Positions 1-6,185 of a stretch of DNA of 11,064 nucleotides are shown here, in pieces (positions within the stretch are counted from its first letter, which is position 1; every line of letters begins with the position of its first letter). Source of the stretch: Pseudomonadota bacterium (lineage in GTDB: Bacteria; Pseudomonadota; Gammaproteobacteria; Burkholderiales; Burkholderiaceae_D); assembly GCA_023416415.1 (NCBI GenBank), contig JAEZHR010000407.1, positions 1-11,064 of the forward strand, written 5' to 3'. The notes under the pieces were generated by a model. It was not told where the DNA came from, searched no databases, and was given only the letters and a program-made list of their open reading frames with translations. The translations under genes and the position numbers were made by a program.

Positions 1-702
1 GGTCAGCACCGGCAGCCGATCTCCGAGGCCGAGCGCCGCGCGCAGTATGCGCAGGTAATCGCGCAATGCCATGGCGTGCGGCCCGCCCATCTCCATGCGT
101 CGCACGCCCTGCGCCGGGGTACGCAGCAGCTCCATCACCGCCGCACACAGGTCGTCCACATGCAAGGGTTGCACGCGCTGCCGTCCGCCACCGGGCAATG
201 CCACCAGCGGCAGGCTGGCCAGCAGGGAAAACAGGCGCGCGCTGGCGCCATCGGCACCGAACACCAGCGAAGGCTGAAGGATGGCTGCCGGCACGCCCAG
301 GCCCGCGAGAAAGTCGTCCGCCTCCTTCTTGCTCAGGTGATAACGGCTGCGTGCTTCGCCCGTCGCGCCGAGCGCCGAAATCTGCACGATGCAGCGCACG
401 CCGGCCCGCGCAGCGGCGGCAAACAATGCGCAGGGCGCGCGCACATGCACGGCCTCGAACGTCTGCGCGCCCCGCTCACGCAGGATGCCGACCGCATTGA
501 TCACCACGTCCATCCCGGCAACATGCGCTTCCCAGTCTTCGGCTCGATGGTCACGCGTGAAATCGGCCGCCGCTGCCGACACGCCCTGCGGCAGGGATGC
601 CGGCGAGCGCGTCACGCAGCGTACCGCATGGCCCTCGGCCAGCAGCGCGCGCAGCAAATGGCGGCCGATGAAGCCGGTCGCACCGGCAAGCAGGACCTGC
701 AT
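1..702 (-). CDS. NAD(P)-binding epimerase/NmrA-like protein (C-terminus off window)
   Basis: The minus strand is open from ATG at 702 to the window edge (234 codons, no stop reached), so the C-terminus is missing. The N-terminus starts MQVLLAGATGFIGRHLL; residues 7-13 (GATGFIG) are the glycine-rich Rossmann dinucleotide-binding loop of extended short-chain dehydrogenases. Residues 69-74 read NAVGIL, matching the family's fourth strand. An SDR-type Tyr121-x3-Lys125 pair lies in SRYHLSKK. The later PLHVDD segment (about 186-191) is typical of the NDUFA9-like/complex I subunit group of atypical SDRs. Proteins of this group bind NAD(P)H in the cytosol or at the membrane face; the substrate here cannot be told. 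No Shine-Dalgarno is obvious, but the start coincides with the family's usual N-terminus. The gene is divergent from the membrane protein at 789. Family call is firm, exact role unknown. Confidence 0.88.
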   Translation of the reverse strand, partial: MQVLLAGATGFIGRHLLRALLAEGHAVRCVTRSPASLPQGVSAAAADFTRDHRAEDWEAHVAGMDVVINAVGILRERGAQTFEAVHVRAPCALFAAAARAGVRCIVQISALGATGEARSRYHLSKKEADDFLAGLGVPAAILQPSLVFGADGASARLFSLLASLPLVALPGGGRQRVQPLHVDDLCAAVMELLRTPAQGVRRMEMGGPHAMALRDYLRILRAALGLGDRLPVLT

Positions 703-788
703 TGATGTGGGCGATCGTGATGAAGGAACCGCGCCAGGCTTGCACGGCTCCAAAAATTGTCGAAATTTCACAGTACGACTGTTGCACC

Positions 789-1331
789 ATGGTCCGAGTT
801 CATCAAACTGCAACACGGAAATCCCGCTGCAAGCCTTGGCATCTCGCGTGGCGCGACGGCCTGCGTTCGGGAGCCATTGCCAGCCTGACCTCCACTGTGG
901 CATTGGCCTGGTGCGGCCGCTGCGAAAGCGGCTCGGCCGCCGCGCCGACCAATGCCACGAGCCACTGGCTATGGGGCGGGCACGCAATGCGCGAAGACGA
1001 CATGAGTGCGCGTTACACCATGGTCGGCTATGCCATTCACCACGCCTCGGCCACGTTCTGGGCGGTAATCCACGAACGGCTGTTCGGCACTCTTGCCGAC
1101 CGGCGCGAGCTGGCGCCTGCCGTGGCTGGCGCGGCCGCGGTGTCCGGGCTGGCCTGCCTGGTCGACTACACGATCACCCCGCGGCGCCTGCGCCCGGGCT
1201 ACGAGCAACGCCTGTCGTCGTCATCGCTGGCATTGGTATACGGTGTCTTCGGCGCGGGCCTCCTGCTGGGCGCCTTCGCCGGCCCCCGGGCCGGGAACGG
1301 AGTTGATACCATGTCGACTTCGAGGTGCTGA
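789..1331 (+). CDS. Small integral membrane protein, uncharacterised
   Basis: A 180-residue protein with about four hydrophobic stretches: near residues 27-41, 77-96, 108-128 and 147-164. Its most distinctive parts are NATSHWLWG (55-63) and YTMVGYAIHHASATFWAVIHE (77-97, paraphrased as a His-rich helix with HH at 84-85). These resemble a poorly characterised family common in Proteobacteria, for which I know no function. The frame is open upstream to 702, but the residues before Met at 789 look non-coding and would overlap the divergent epimerase start, so I chose 789. No clear ribosome binding site precedes it, so the start is uncertain. It ends 45 bases before the response regulator gene and could be co-transcribed with it. 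The His-rich conserved helix could bind a metal or haem, but this is speculation. Confidence 0.7.
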   Translation: MVRVHQTATRKSRCKPWHLAWRDGLRSGAIASLTSTVALAWCGRCESGSAAAPTNATSHWLWGGHAMREDDMSARYTMVGYAIHHASATFWAVIHERLFGTLADRRELAPAVAGAAAVSGLACLVDYTITPRRLRPGYEQRLSSSSLALVYGVFGAGLLLGAFAGPRAGNGVDTMSTSRC

Positions 1332-1376
1332 ACTGACCGCATCAGTATTTCACGGCACCTCTTCGGAACACCACCC

Positions 1377-2036
1377 ATGAAAATCCTGCTGGTCGAAGAC
1401 GACGCCATGATCGGCGAAAACATCCAGATCGCACTGGAGAGCGAAGGCATCGCCGTGGACTGGATGCGCGATGGCAACGCAGGTGAAACGGCGCTGGCCA
1501 CACAAACCTACGACGCCATGCTGCTCGACCTCGGTCTGCCGCACAAGGACGGCCTGGACCTGCTGCGAGGCCTGCGCGCGCGCGGCAACAGCGTGCCGGT
1601 GCTGATCGTGACCGCACGCGACGCGCTGGCCGACCGGGTGCTGGGCCTGAAGGACGGTGCCGACGATTACCTGATCAAGCCCTTCGACCTGGAAGAACTG
1701 ATTGCGCGGCTGCATGCACTGGTACGGCGTGCGCGCGGCAGCAACGAACCCGTTTACCGGCGCGATGACGTGACGGTAAACACCGCGACGCGCCAGGTGC
1801 TGCGCGACGATCATCAGATCATCCTGTCGGCGCGCGAGTGGAGCATCCTCGATGCACTGCTGGCACGCCCCGGCGCAATCCTGTCGCGTGCCCAGCTGGA
1901 AGAGCGTCTGTACGGCTGGTCCGGCGAAGTGGAAAGCAACGCGGTCGAGGTTCACATCCACGGCCTGCGCAAGAAACTCGGCCAGCACTTCATCGTCAAC
2001 GTGCGCGGCGTCGGCTACATGGTCGAGAAGACATGA
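1377..2036 (+). CDS. qseB: OmpR/PhoB-family response regulator, QseB/PmrA/TctD type
   Basis: A 219-residue two-domain regulator of standard family length. The receiver domain (1-115) shows the acidic pocket E7/D8/D9, phospho-acceptor D51 (LLDLGLP), switch T79 (IVTARD) and K101 in LIKPF. The C-terminal winged-helix domain (about 125-219) has the OmpR pattern: LSAREWSILDALL, then EERLYGW, NAVEVHIHGLRKKLG as recognition helix and VRGVGYMVE as the wing. The closest named groups by pattern are QseB, PmrA/BasR and TctD. The stop overlaps the kinase start as ATGA, so the pair is translationally coupled. Phosphorylation by the partner kinase would drive dimerisation and binding to direct-repeat DNA; three CTTAAG boxes at 3581-3609 are a candidate target. 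All key residues are present. The signal sensed is not visible. Confidence 0.93.
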   Translation: MKILLVEDDAMIGENIQIALESEGIAVDWMRDGNAGETALATQTYDAMLLDLGLPHKDGLDLLRGLRARGNSVPVLIVTARDALADRVLGLKDGADDYLIKPFDLEELIARLHALVRRARGSNEPVYRRDDVTVNTATRQVLRDDHQIILSAREWSILDALLARPGAILSRAQLEERLYGWSGEVESNAVEVHIHGLRKKLGQHFIVNVRGVGYMVEKT

Positions 2037-3448
2037 TCCGCCCGCTCCTGCGCGCGCGCCTCGTCGCCACGCTGCGCAACATGATGCGCTCGCTGCGCAT
2101 CCGGCTGCTGCTCCTGCTCGGGGTGGCCATCGGCGCTGCCGCCTTCCTGCAGTTCTCGGTCGCCTTCCGCGCCGCCATGCAGGAAGCCAACAAATTGTTC
2201 GACTACCACATGCAGCAGATGGCCTATGCGCTGCAGGACAGCGGCTTCGATGACGCCGGCTGGCGCGGCATGGCACGCGACGGCAGCAGCGAGGACTTCG
2301 AATTCGTGGTGCAGATCTGGACCGACGACGGCGTGCGCGTCTACCAGACCCGCACCTACCGTGCCCTGCCCGAGCGTGGCCCGCTCGGCTATTCGACCAC
2401 GACCCTGCCCAACGGCGACTGGCGCATCTACGTGGTGCAGACCAGCACGCGCGTGATCCAGGTCGCGCAGCGCATCGAGACGCGTCGCACGCGCGCCCTG
2501 GTGCTGGCCGCACGCACCACCTGGCCGGTGCTGGCGGTCTCGCTGCTGCTGTTCGGCGCGGCCTGGTGGGTGGTGACGACCTCGCTCGCCCCGCTCAACC
2601 GGATCGGACGCGACCTGTCCAACCGCAATGCCGATTCGCTGGCGCCGGTCTCGGTCAAGGGCGTGCCGCATGAAGTGTCGCTGCTGGTAGCCGAACTCAA
2701 TTCGCTGCTCGCGCGCGTGCAGATGGCGCTGCAGGCGCAGCAGCGCTTCGTGGCCGACGCGGCGCACGATTTGCGTTCCCCGCTGACCGCGCTGCGTCTG
2801 CAGGTGCAGACGCTGGCACGCGCGCGCGACGATGTCGGTCGCCAGCAGGCGATCGCACGCCTGCTGGGCGGCGTTGACCGCGCCACGCGGCTGGTCGAGC
2901 AACTGCTGGTTCTGGCACGGCAGGACCCGGCGGTGCCGAGTGGCGAGGAAGAGATCGCATTGTCGACCTGCGTGCAGCAGGCCGCCGTCGACGTCGCACC
3001 GCTGGCCGCCGCACGCCGGATTGACATCGACATGCCGCAGCGCGCGACAGCCAGCGTGCGCGGCGATCCCGACGGCCTGCGGGTGATGATTCGCAACCTG
3101 CTCGACAATGCGGTGCGCTACTCGCCGGCCGGCGGCCAGGTGAAAGTCGAAATCGAGCAGGTCGCGGACCAGGTCCACCTCACCGTGCACGATTCCGGCC
3201 CCGGTATCCCGCCCGAGGAACGCAGCCGCATCTTCGACCGCTTCTACCGCGTGCCCGGTACCACCGAGGCCGGCAGCGGCCTGGGCCTGGCCATCATCAA
3301 GGCCATTGCCGAACGCCATCAGGCACGCATCGTCCTCGACCGTTCACCATTGGGAGGGCTTGCAGCCCGCCTCAGTTTCCCTGCGCCGCCGGCGACAGCC
3401 GAGCCAAAGATCGCTCCTGCCCGGACCGAGCTGACGCAGATGCGTTGA
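2033..3448 (+). CDS. qseC: Sensor histidine kinase, QseC/PmrB/TctE type
   Basis: A 471-residue inner-membrane kinase, close to QseC length. Two membrane helices (about 22-42 and 163-184) frame a periplasmic sensor region of about 120 residues resembling the two-component sensor kinase N-terminal domain of this family. The cytoplasmic part has a HAMP-like linker (about 185-238) and the dimerisation/phospho-acceptor motif ADAAHDLRSPL with H245. The catalytic domain has the N box DNAVRYSP (N359), G1 DSGPGIP (387-393), F box FDRFYR (401-406) and G2 GSGLGLAI (414-421). All catalytic motifs are intact, so it should be active. The start is ATG at 2033, sharing ATGA with the regulator stop; a longer open frame upstream overlaps the regulator in another frame and is rejected. 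It is the partner of the preceding regulator. Whether it senses catechols, metals, acid or peptides cannot be decided here. Confidence 0.92.
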   Translation: MIRPLLRARLVATLRNMMRSLRIRLLLLLGVAIGAAAFLQFSVAFRAAMQEANKLFDYHMQQMAYALQDSGFDDAGWRGMARDGSSEDFEFVVQIWTDDGVRVYQTRTYRALPERGPLGYSTTTLPNGDWRIYVVQTSTRVIQVAQRIETRRTRALVLAARTTWPVLAVSLLLFGAAWWVVTTSLAPLNRIGRDLSNRNADSLAPVSVKGVPHEVSLLVAELNSLLARVQMALQAQQRFVADAAHDLRSPLTALRLQVQTLARARDDVGRQQAIARLLGGVDRATRLVEQLLVLARQDPAVPSGEEEIALSTCVQQAAVDVAPLAAARRIDIDMPQRATASVRGDPDGLRVMIRNLLDNAVRYSPAGGQVKVEIEQVADQVHLTVHDSGPGIPPEERSRIFDRFYRVPGTTEAGSGLGLAIIKAIAERHQARIVLDRSPLGGLAARLSFPAPPATAEPKIAPARTELTQMR

Positions 3449-3460
3449 TCGACGCCGTCA

Positions 3461-3481
3461 CGGCCGGCGTCGAGCCGGCCG
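3461..3481 (+). other. GC-rich inverted repeat after the kinase gene
   Basis: CGGCCGGC (3461-3468) and GCCGGCCG (3474-3481) form a perfect 8-bp stem with a 5-base GTCGA loop, 12 bases after the kinase stop. An alternative stem, GACGCCG (3451-3457) with CGGCGTC (3465-3471), would compete with it. No T-tract follows, so it is not a canonical intrinsic terminator. It may stabilise the mRNA end or act as a weak terminator. Confidence 0.45.
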
Positions 3482-3580
3482 GACCCGCTGTCGCTGGCGG
3501 ACGCAGGCGGCAGGACAGAGCGTGCCCTATCCGGTTTCATCCCCGACGCCGGAAAATTTCCTAAATTGCAATATTCAACC

Positions 3581-3609
3581 CTTAAGGCTTTTCTTAAGTC
3601 TCTCTTAAG
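3581..3609 (+). promoter_or_regulatory. Triple CTTAAG direct repeat, candidate PmrA/QseB-class operator
   Basis: Three identical CTTAAG hexamers start at 3581, 3593 and 3604. The last two are separated by exactly 5 bases (period 11, one helical turn), and the first two by 6 bases (period 12). Direct repeats of YTTAAK-N5-YTTAAK are the known binding pattern of PmrA/BasR, and CTTAA-N6-CTTAA has been reported for QseB in Pasteurellaceae. The hexamer is itself palindromic. The array sits in an AT-rich patch in otherwise GC-rich DNA, 133 bases after a gene pair for a regulator of this class. The last box ends 10 bases before CAATAT (3620-3625), a position where OmpR-family activators replace the -35 element. 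Motif is seen; the binding protein is inferred. Confidence 0.6.
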
Positions 3610-3619
3610 GGTCCTCAGG

Positions 3620-3625
3620 CAATAT
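3620..3625 (+). promoter_or_regulatory. Putative -10 element CAATAT
   Basis: CAATAT matches the sigma-70 -10 consensus TATAAT at four positions (A, T, A, T order preserved in part). No good -35 hexamer lies 16-18 bases upstream; the CTTAAG array occupies that place, as expected for an activator-dependent promoter. Transcription would begin near 3632. Confidence 0.35.
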
Positions 3626-3631
3626 CCCGTC

Positions 3632-3787
3632 ATCCGAAGACGCCTCTGGATGCATTTCCCGGCAGCACGGGCCACCCGTGCCAGCCTGTCCTCCCGGCGC
3701 CTTCCTCGCAGGTTTCAACAGCGTCGCTTTCGCGACGGGGTCATTACCGGACCTTTTACATCCCCCCTCACGGGGGATTTTCTTTTT
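3632..3787 (+). ncRNA. Candidate structured RNA: sRNA or attenuated leader of the channel gene
   Basis: Between the putative promoter and the channel gene the DNA can form three clean hairpins in a row. They are GCACGGG-CCA-CCCGTGC (3665-3681), CGTCGC-TTTC-GCGACG (3722-3737) and the terminator stem at 3761-3777 followed by a T-tract. A transcript from about 3632 to 3787 would be roughly 155 nt and end in the terminator 58 bases before the channel start. I match it to no riboswitch class I know, and no plausible protein is encoded in it. It could be a free-standing small RNA whose promoter is controlled by the QseBC-type system. It could also be a 5' leader in which terminator formation is regulated. 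Boundaries are approximate. Confidence 0.4.
3761..3787 (+). terminator. Rho-independent terminator
   Basis: TCCCCC (3761-3766) pairs with GGGGGA (3772-3777) around a 5-base loop, followed directly by TTTTCTTTTT (3778-3787). This is a strong intrinsic terminator on the plus strand. It lies more than 300 bases after the kinase stop and only 58 bases before the channel start, so it most likely ends a separate short transcript or attenuates the channel mRNA. Confidence 0.85.
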
Positions 3788-3834
3788 CCGCCCTGCCGCG
3801 CGCGCCGCGCCTGCTCGAACTTCAGCACCTGTAC

Positions 3835-3839
3835 AGGAG
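3835..3839 (+). promoter_or_regulatory. Ribosome binding site deciding a TTG start
   Basis: AGGAG lies 6 bases before TTG at 3846. It is the only good Shine-Dalgarno in the stretch. It fixes the channel start at TTG rather than at GTG 3678, which would translate through the terminator. Confidence 0.75.
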
Positions 3840-3845
3840 TTGCCC

Positions 3846-4934
3846 TTGATTTCGTTCGAAGCCCCGTCCTACGGCGTCATGCTTGCCTTCACCGTTTTCG
3901 CACTCGTCCTGCTGGCCCTGCTCCTCATCCGATCAGTCTTCACACGCCAGTTGCGCCGCCTGGCCGGCATCGGGCGGCTGCAGTTCCTCGGCCATGCCGA
4001 ACAGGTCATCAATGCGACCCGAATGCCCTTCATGATCGGAGTGGCCGCTCTGGCAGGTGTGAGTCAGCTGCCGTTGACGCCCTCCGAGAACCGCATCCTG
4101 CGGTATGCGTGGATCGTGATTCTCGTCATTCAGGTCGCGTTGTGGGCCAACCGCATCGTGACGGTCGCCCTGCAACGCGCAGTCGAGCGCAATCGTGTGA
4201 CCAACCCGGCCGGCGCAACCCACCTGATGCTGCTGGGCATGGTCGGACGGATCGTGATCTGGTCGATTGCGCTGCTGGTGACGCTGGACAATCTCGGCTT
4301 CAACATCACCACCCTGATGGCCAGCCTGGGCATCGGCGGCATCGCGGTGGCCCTCGCCACCCAGAACATCCTGGGCGACCTGTTTTCCTCGATCTCGATC
4401 GCGCTCGACAAGCCCTTCGTGATCGGTGATTTCATCATCGTCGACAGCTACCTCGGTACCGTCGAGTACATCGGCATGAAGACCACACGCATTCGCAGCC
4501 TCGGCGGAGAGCAGATCGTGTTTTCCAACTCCGAACTGCTCAAGGCACGCATCCGCAACTACAAGCGCATGCAGGAACGGCGCGTCGTGTTCGAGTTCGG
4601 CGTGGCCTATGAAACACCGACCGAACAGGTCGAAGCCATCCCCGGCATCGTGCGCGAATCCATCGCCCGTCAAAACACCCTGGCGCGCTTCGATCGAGCC
4701 CATTTCAAGGGCTATGGCGACAATGGTCTGCGCTTCGAGGTCGTGTACCACATGCTCGATCCCGATTACGGCAAATACATGGACGTGCAGCAGGCGATCA
4801 ACCTCGACCTGCTCAAGATATTCCGTCAGCGGGAGATCTCCTTTGCGTACCCGATCCGCACCCTGCACATCGCTTCCGCGCCGGGTGCTCACCCGACTCC
4901 GTCTGACGCAGTGGCGCAGTCCGTCGCCGCCTGA
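3846..4934 (+). CDS. MscS-family mechanosensitive ion channel
   Basis: With a TTG start the protein has 362 residues and about five membrane helices (near 11-29, 61-77, 85-106, 127-148, 153-185), more than the three of E. coli MscS. The pore helix and following segment, TLMASLGIGGIAVALATQ (156-173) then NILGDLFSSISI, carry the Gly/Ala packing pattern and the kink region of MscS TM3. DKPFVIGDFIIV (188-199) begins the cytoplasmic beta domain and GTVEYIGMKTTRIRSLGGE the following strands. This matches the MscS superfamily, of the longer YnaI/YbdG-like class. Its role would be to release solutes from the cytoplasm on membrane tension after osmotic downshock. A terminator and CTTAAG boxes lie upstream, suggesting conditional expression. 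It ends with a Pro/Ala-rich tail and is convergent with motB. An internal ATG at residue 12 is an alternative but less well placed start. Confidence 0.93.
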   Translation: MISFEAPSYGVMLAFTVFALVLLALLLIRSVFTRQLRRLAGIGRLQFLGHAEQVINATRMPFMIGVAALAGVSQLPLTPSENRILRYAWIVILVIQVALWANRIVTVALQRAVERNRVTNPAGATHLMLLGMVGRIVIWSIALLVTLDNLGFNITTLMASLGIGGIAVALATQNILGDLFSSISIALDKPFVIGDFIIVDSYLGTVEYIGMKTTRIRSLGGEQIVFSNSELLKARIRNYKRMQERRVVFEFGVAYETPTEQVEAIPGIVRESIARQNTLARFDRAHFKGYGDNGLRFEVVYHMLDPDYGKYMDVQQAINLDLLKIFRQREISFAYPIRTLHIASAPGAHPTPSDAVAQSVAA

Positions 4935-5297
4935 TTGCGCGGCGACAGGCGCGACTGTGGCATCGGTTGCGGCCGGTACAGATGCGCTGACAGCGCCACG
5001 CGCCTTCACGCCGCGTCGAACTTCCCGGCATCGCTCGGCTGCGACCTGAGAACAGTCAGGGGCACGCGCGCGCCAATCGTCGCTCCGGGCACGGACATCT
5101 CACGAACGAAGAGTTCTTCTGCCGGATGCTGCCGGATATCCTCGGCGCGTGCATCGGTGACTGCACGAACAGTGCCGCGCGCTGCTTCCCGCGGCGCGGA
5201 CTGAAACTGATGGGGGTGCTGGAGCGCGTAGTGCGCTGCGCGCGCAGGCGGAGCGATGCGCTGAGTACGCGCGAGGGGGACCATTGCCGGACTGGAC
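4935..5297. other. Convergent intergenic region, no convincing gene
   Basis: This 363-base stretch separates the channel stop from the end of the readable motB frame. The minus strand holds an open frame from ATG 5284 to a stop at 5006 (92 codons), starting 14 bases after the TGA at 5298. It has no Shine-Dalgarno, mixed third-position composition and no family I recognise, so I do not call it as a gene. I see no bidirectional terminator with a T-tract. Confidence 0.5.
5006..5284 (-). CDS. Doubtful small ORF downstream of motB
   Basis: This is a 92-codon minus-strand frame beginning MVPLARTQRI and ending near VLRSQPSDAGKFDAA. Its C-terminal half (around AEDIRQHPAEELFVREMSV) has a fairly protein-like mix of charged and hydrophobic residues. 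There is no ribosome binding site, no recognisable domain, and third-position G/C content looks lower than in neighbouring genes. It could be a real small gene in the motAB transcription unit, or chance in GC-rich DNA. I favour chance. Confidence 0.15.
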   Translation of the reverse strand: MVPLARTQRIAPPARAAHYALQHPHQFQSAPREAARGTVRAVTDARAEDIRQHPAEELFVREMSVPGATIGARVPLTVLRSQPSDAGKFDAA

Positions 5298-5477
5298 TCA
5301 GTCGCTGGCGCTGACTTTGCCGATATCGCCGTTGATGTCGCTGCCAATATCGCCATTAACCTGGCTGTTGACGTCGCCGGGGATGTCCCCGGCGTCATCG
5401 ATTGCAGCCGGCCCGCTCCGATTCACGGTCGCCAGGTCGATCACCAGCGCCACGCGCCGGTTCGCGGCACGCCCGGC
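5298..5477 (-). pseudogene. In-frame remainder of motB after an internal amber codon
   Basis: Directly after the TAG at 5478-5480, in the same frame, the minus strand reads AGRAANRRVALVIDL, which is the expected last part of an OmpA domain (motif GRxxNRRV). It continues for 59 residues to TGA at 5298-5300. The final third is an acidic, glycine-rich repeat of x-G-D-I/V units. The conserved motif in frame shows that this was, or still is, translated as part of MotB. Whether it is a fresh nonsense mutation, a base-call error or a read-through product cannot be decided from the sequence. Confidence 0.85.
5322..5393. repeat. Six imperfect 12-bp tandem repeats
   Basis: Six 12-base units in a row: GATATCGCCGTT, GATGTCGCTGCC, AATATCGCCATT, AACCTGGCTGTT, GACGTCGCCGGG, GATGTCCCCGGC. 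Read on the minus strand in the motB frame they encode tetrapeptides AGDI, PGDV, NSQV, NGDI, GSDI, NGDI. The units have diverged mostly at positions that keep the D and I/V pattern, suggesting an old protein repeat rather than recent slippage. Confidence 0.75.
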
Positions 5478-6185
5478 CTAGCTCTCGTTGTCCGCGACCG
5501 GCCGGGTATGACCATAGCCGATGGCACGCAGACGCGCCTCCGGCACGCCCTGTTCGATTAGAAGCCGCACCACGCGCGAAGCACGCCCTGCAGAGAGCTC
5601 CCAGTTGGACGGAAACTGGCCCGTGCGAATCGGCACGTCGTCCGTATGCCCCTCCACCGAGATCATCCGGCCCGGCTCCTGGAACATCGGTACCAGCCTG
5701 GCCAGAAGACGCGCGCCCTGCTCGTTGAGTTCGGCACTGCCGCTGGAAAACAGGATGCGCTCCTGGATCTGCAAGGTCAGACGCAGGTTCTCAACCCGCA
5801 TGCTCACCTCGTCACCAAGACCGCTTTGCTCCAGTTCGACCGCGAACTGATTGGCCAGGCGCTGCGCCGGACCATCCTGGCGGGACGCAACCGGTGCGCC
5901 CGCTGTGGCTTCGATGCCTGCCTCTGCCGCGGCAACCGGTTGCGGCTCGGTGAAGCGGTCGGGCTCGAACGTCGAAAACGCCAGCATCACCACAAACAGA
6001 ATCAGCAGCAGCGTGATCAAGTCGAGGTAGGTCGTCAACCAGGCATTGTCGTCGTCTCCGTCGCGGCGGGTGACGTCATCCTGCCAGGCGATCACGTCCC
6101 GCCACAAGCGCTTGCGCGGGGACGCGGGAGGCGGCACCGCATCTCGTCCAGCCTCGGGCAGCTCCGGACGCGGCAGACCGTTCAT
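5478..6185 (-). CDS. motB: MotB-like stator protein, OmpA domain cut by a premature TAG
   Basis: The 235-residue open frame has one membrane helix, WLTTYLDLITLLLILFVVML (49-68), whose D55 aligns with the ion-carrying Asp of MotB/PomB. A plug/linker region follows, then an OmpA-type peptidoglycan-binding domain from about 135 with SVEGHTDDVPIRTG (176-189) and NWELSAGRASRVV (194-206). MotB anchors the stator to peptidoglycan while the helix conducts ions with MotA. The frame stops at TAG (5478-5480) right after RPVADNES, before the conserved GRxxNRRV motif, which is found intact in the same frame downstream. A full protein would have about 295 residues, normal for MotB. The ATG overlaps the motA stop by 4 bases, and an AAGGTGG lies upstream. 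No other flagellar genes are nearby, so a non-flagellar or accessory stator is possible. Confidence 0.9.
   Translation of the reverse strand: MNGLPRPELPEAGRDAVPPPASPRKRLWRDVIAWQDDVTRRDGDDDNAWLTTYLDLITLLLILFVVMLAFSTFEPDRFTEPQPVAAAEAGIEATAGAPVASRQDGPAQRLANQFAVELEQSGLGDEVSMRVENLRLTLQIQERILFSSGSAELNEQGARLLARLVPMFQEPGRMISVEGHTDDVPIRTGQFPSNWELSAGRASRVVRLLIEQGVPEARLRAIGYGHTRPVADNES

Noticed and set aside
1350..2513. 387-codon minus-strand frame
   Set aside because: Antisense to the regulator and kinase genes; Arg/Cys-rich start with no recognisable fold.
2015..3319. 434-codon open frame on the minus strand
   Set aside because: It is fully antisense to the sensor kinase, has low-complexity His/Gly/Arg-rich content and no domain; such mirror frames are common in GC-rich genes.
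3461..3481. Inverted repeat as intrinsic terminator of qseBC
   Set aside because: The stem is strong but no T-tract follows; it is recorded only as a stem-loop.
3933..5009. 358-codon minus-strand frame
   Set aside because: Antisense shadow of the mechanosensitive channel, His/Asp-rich, no domain.
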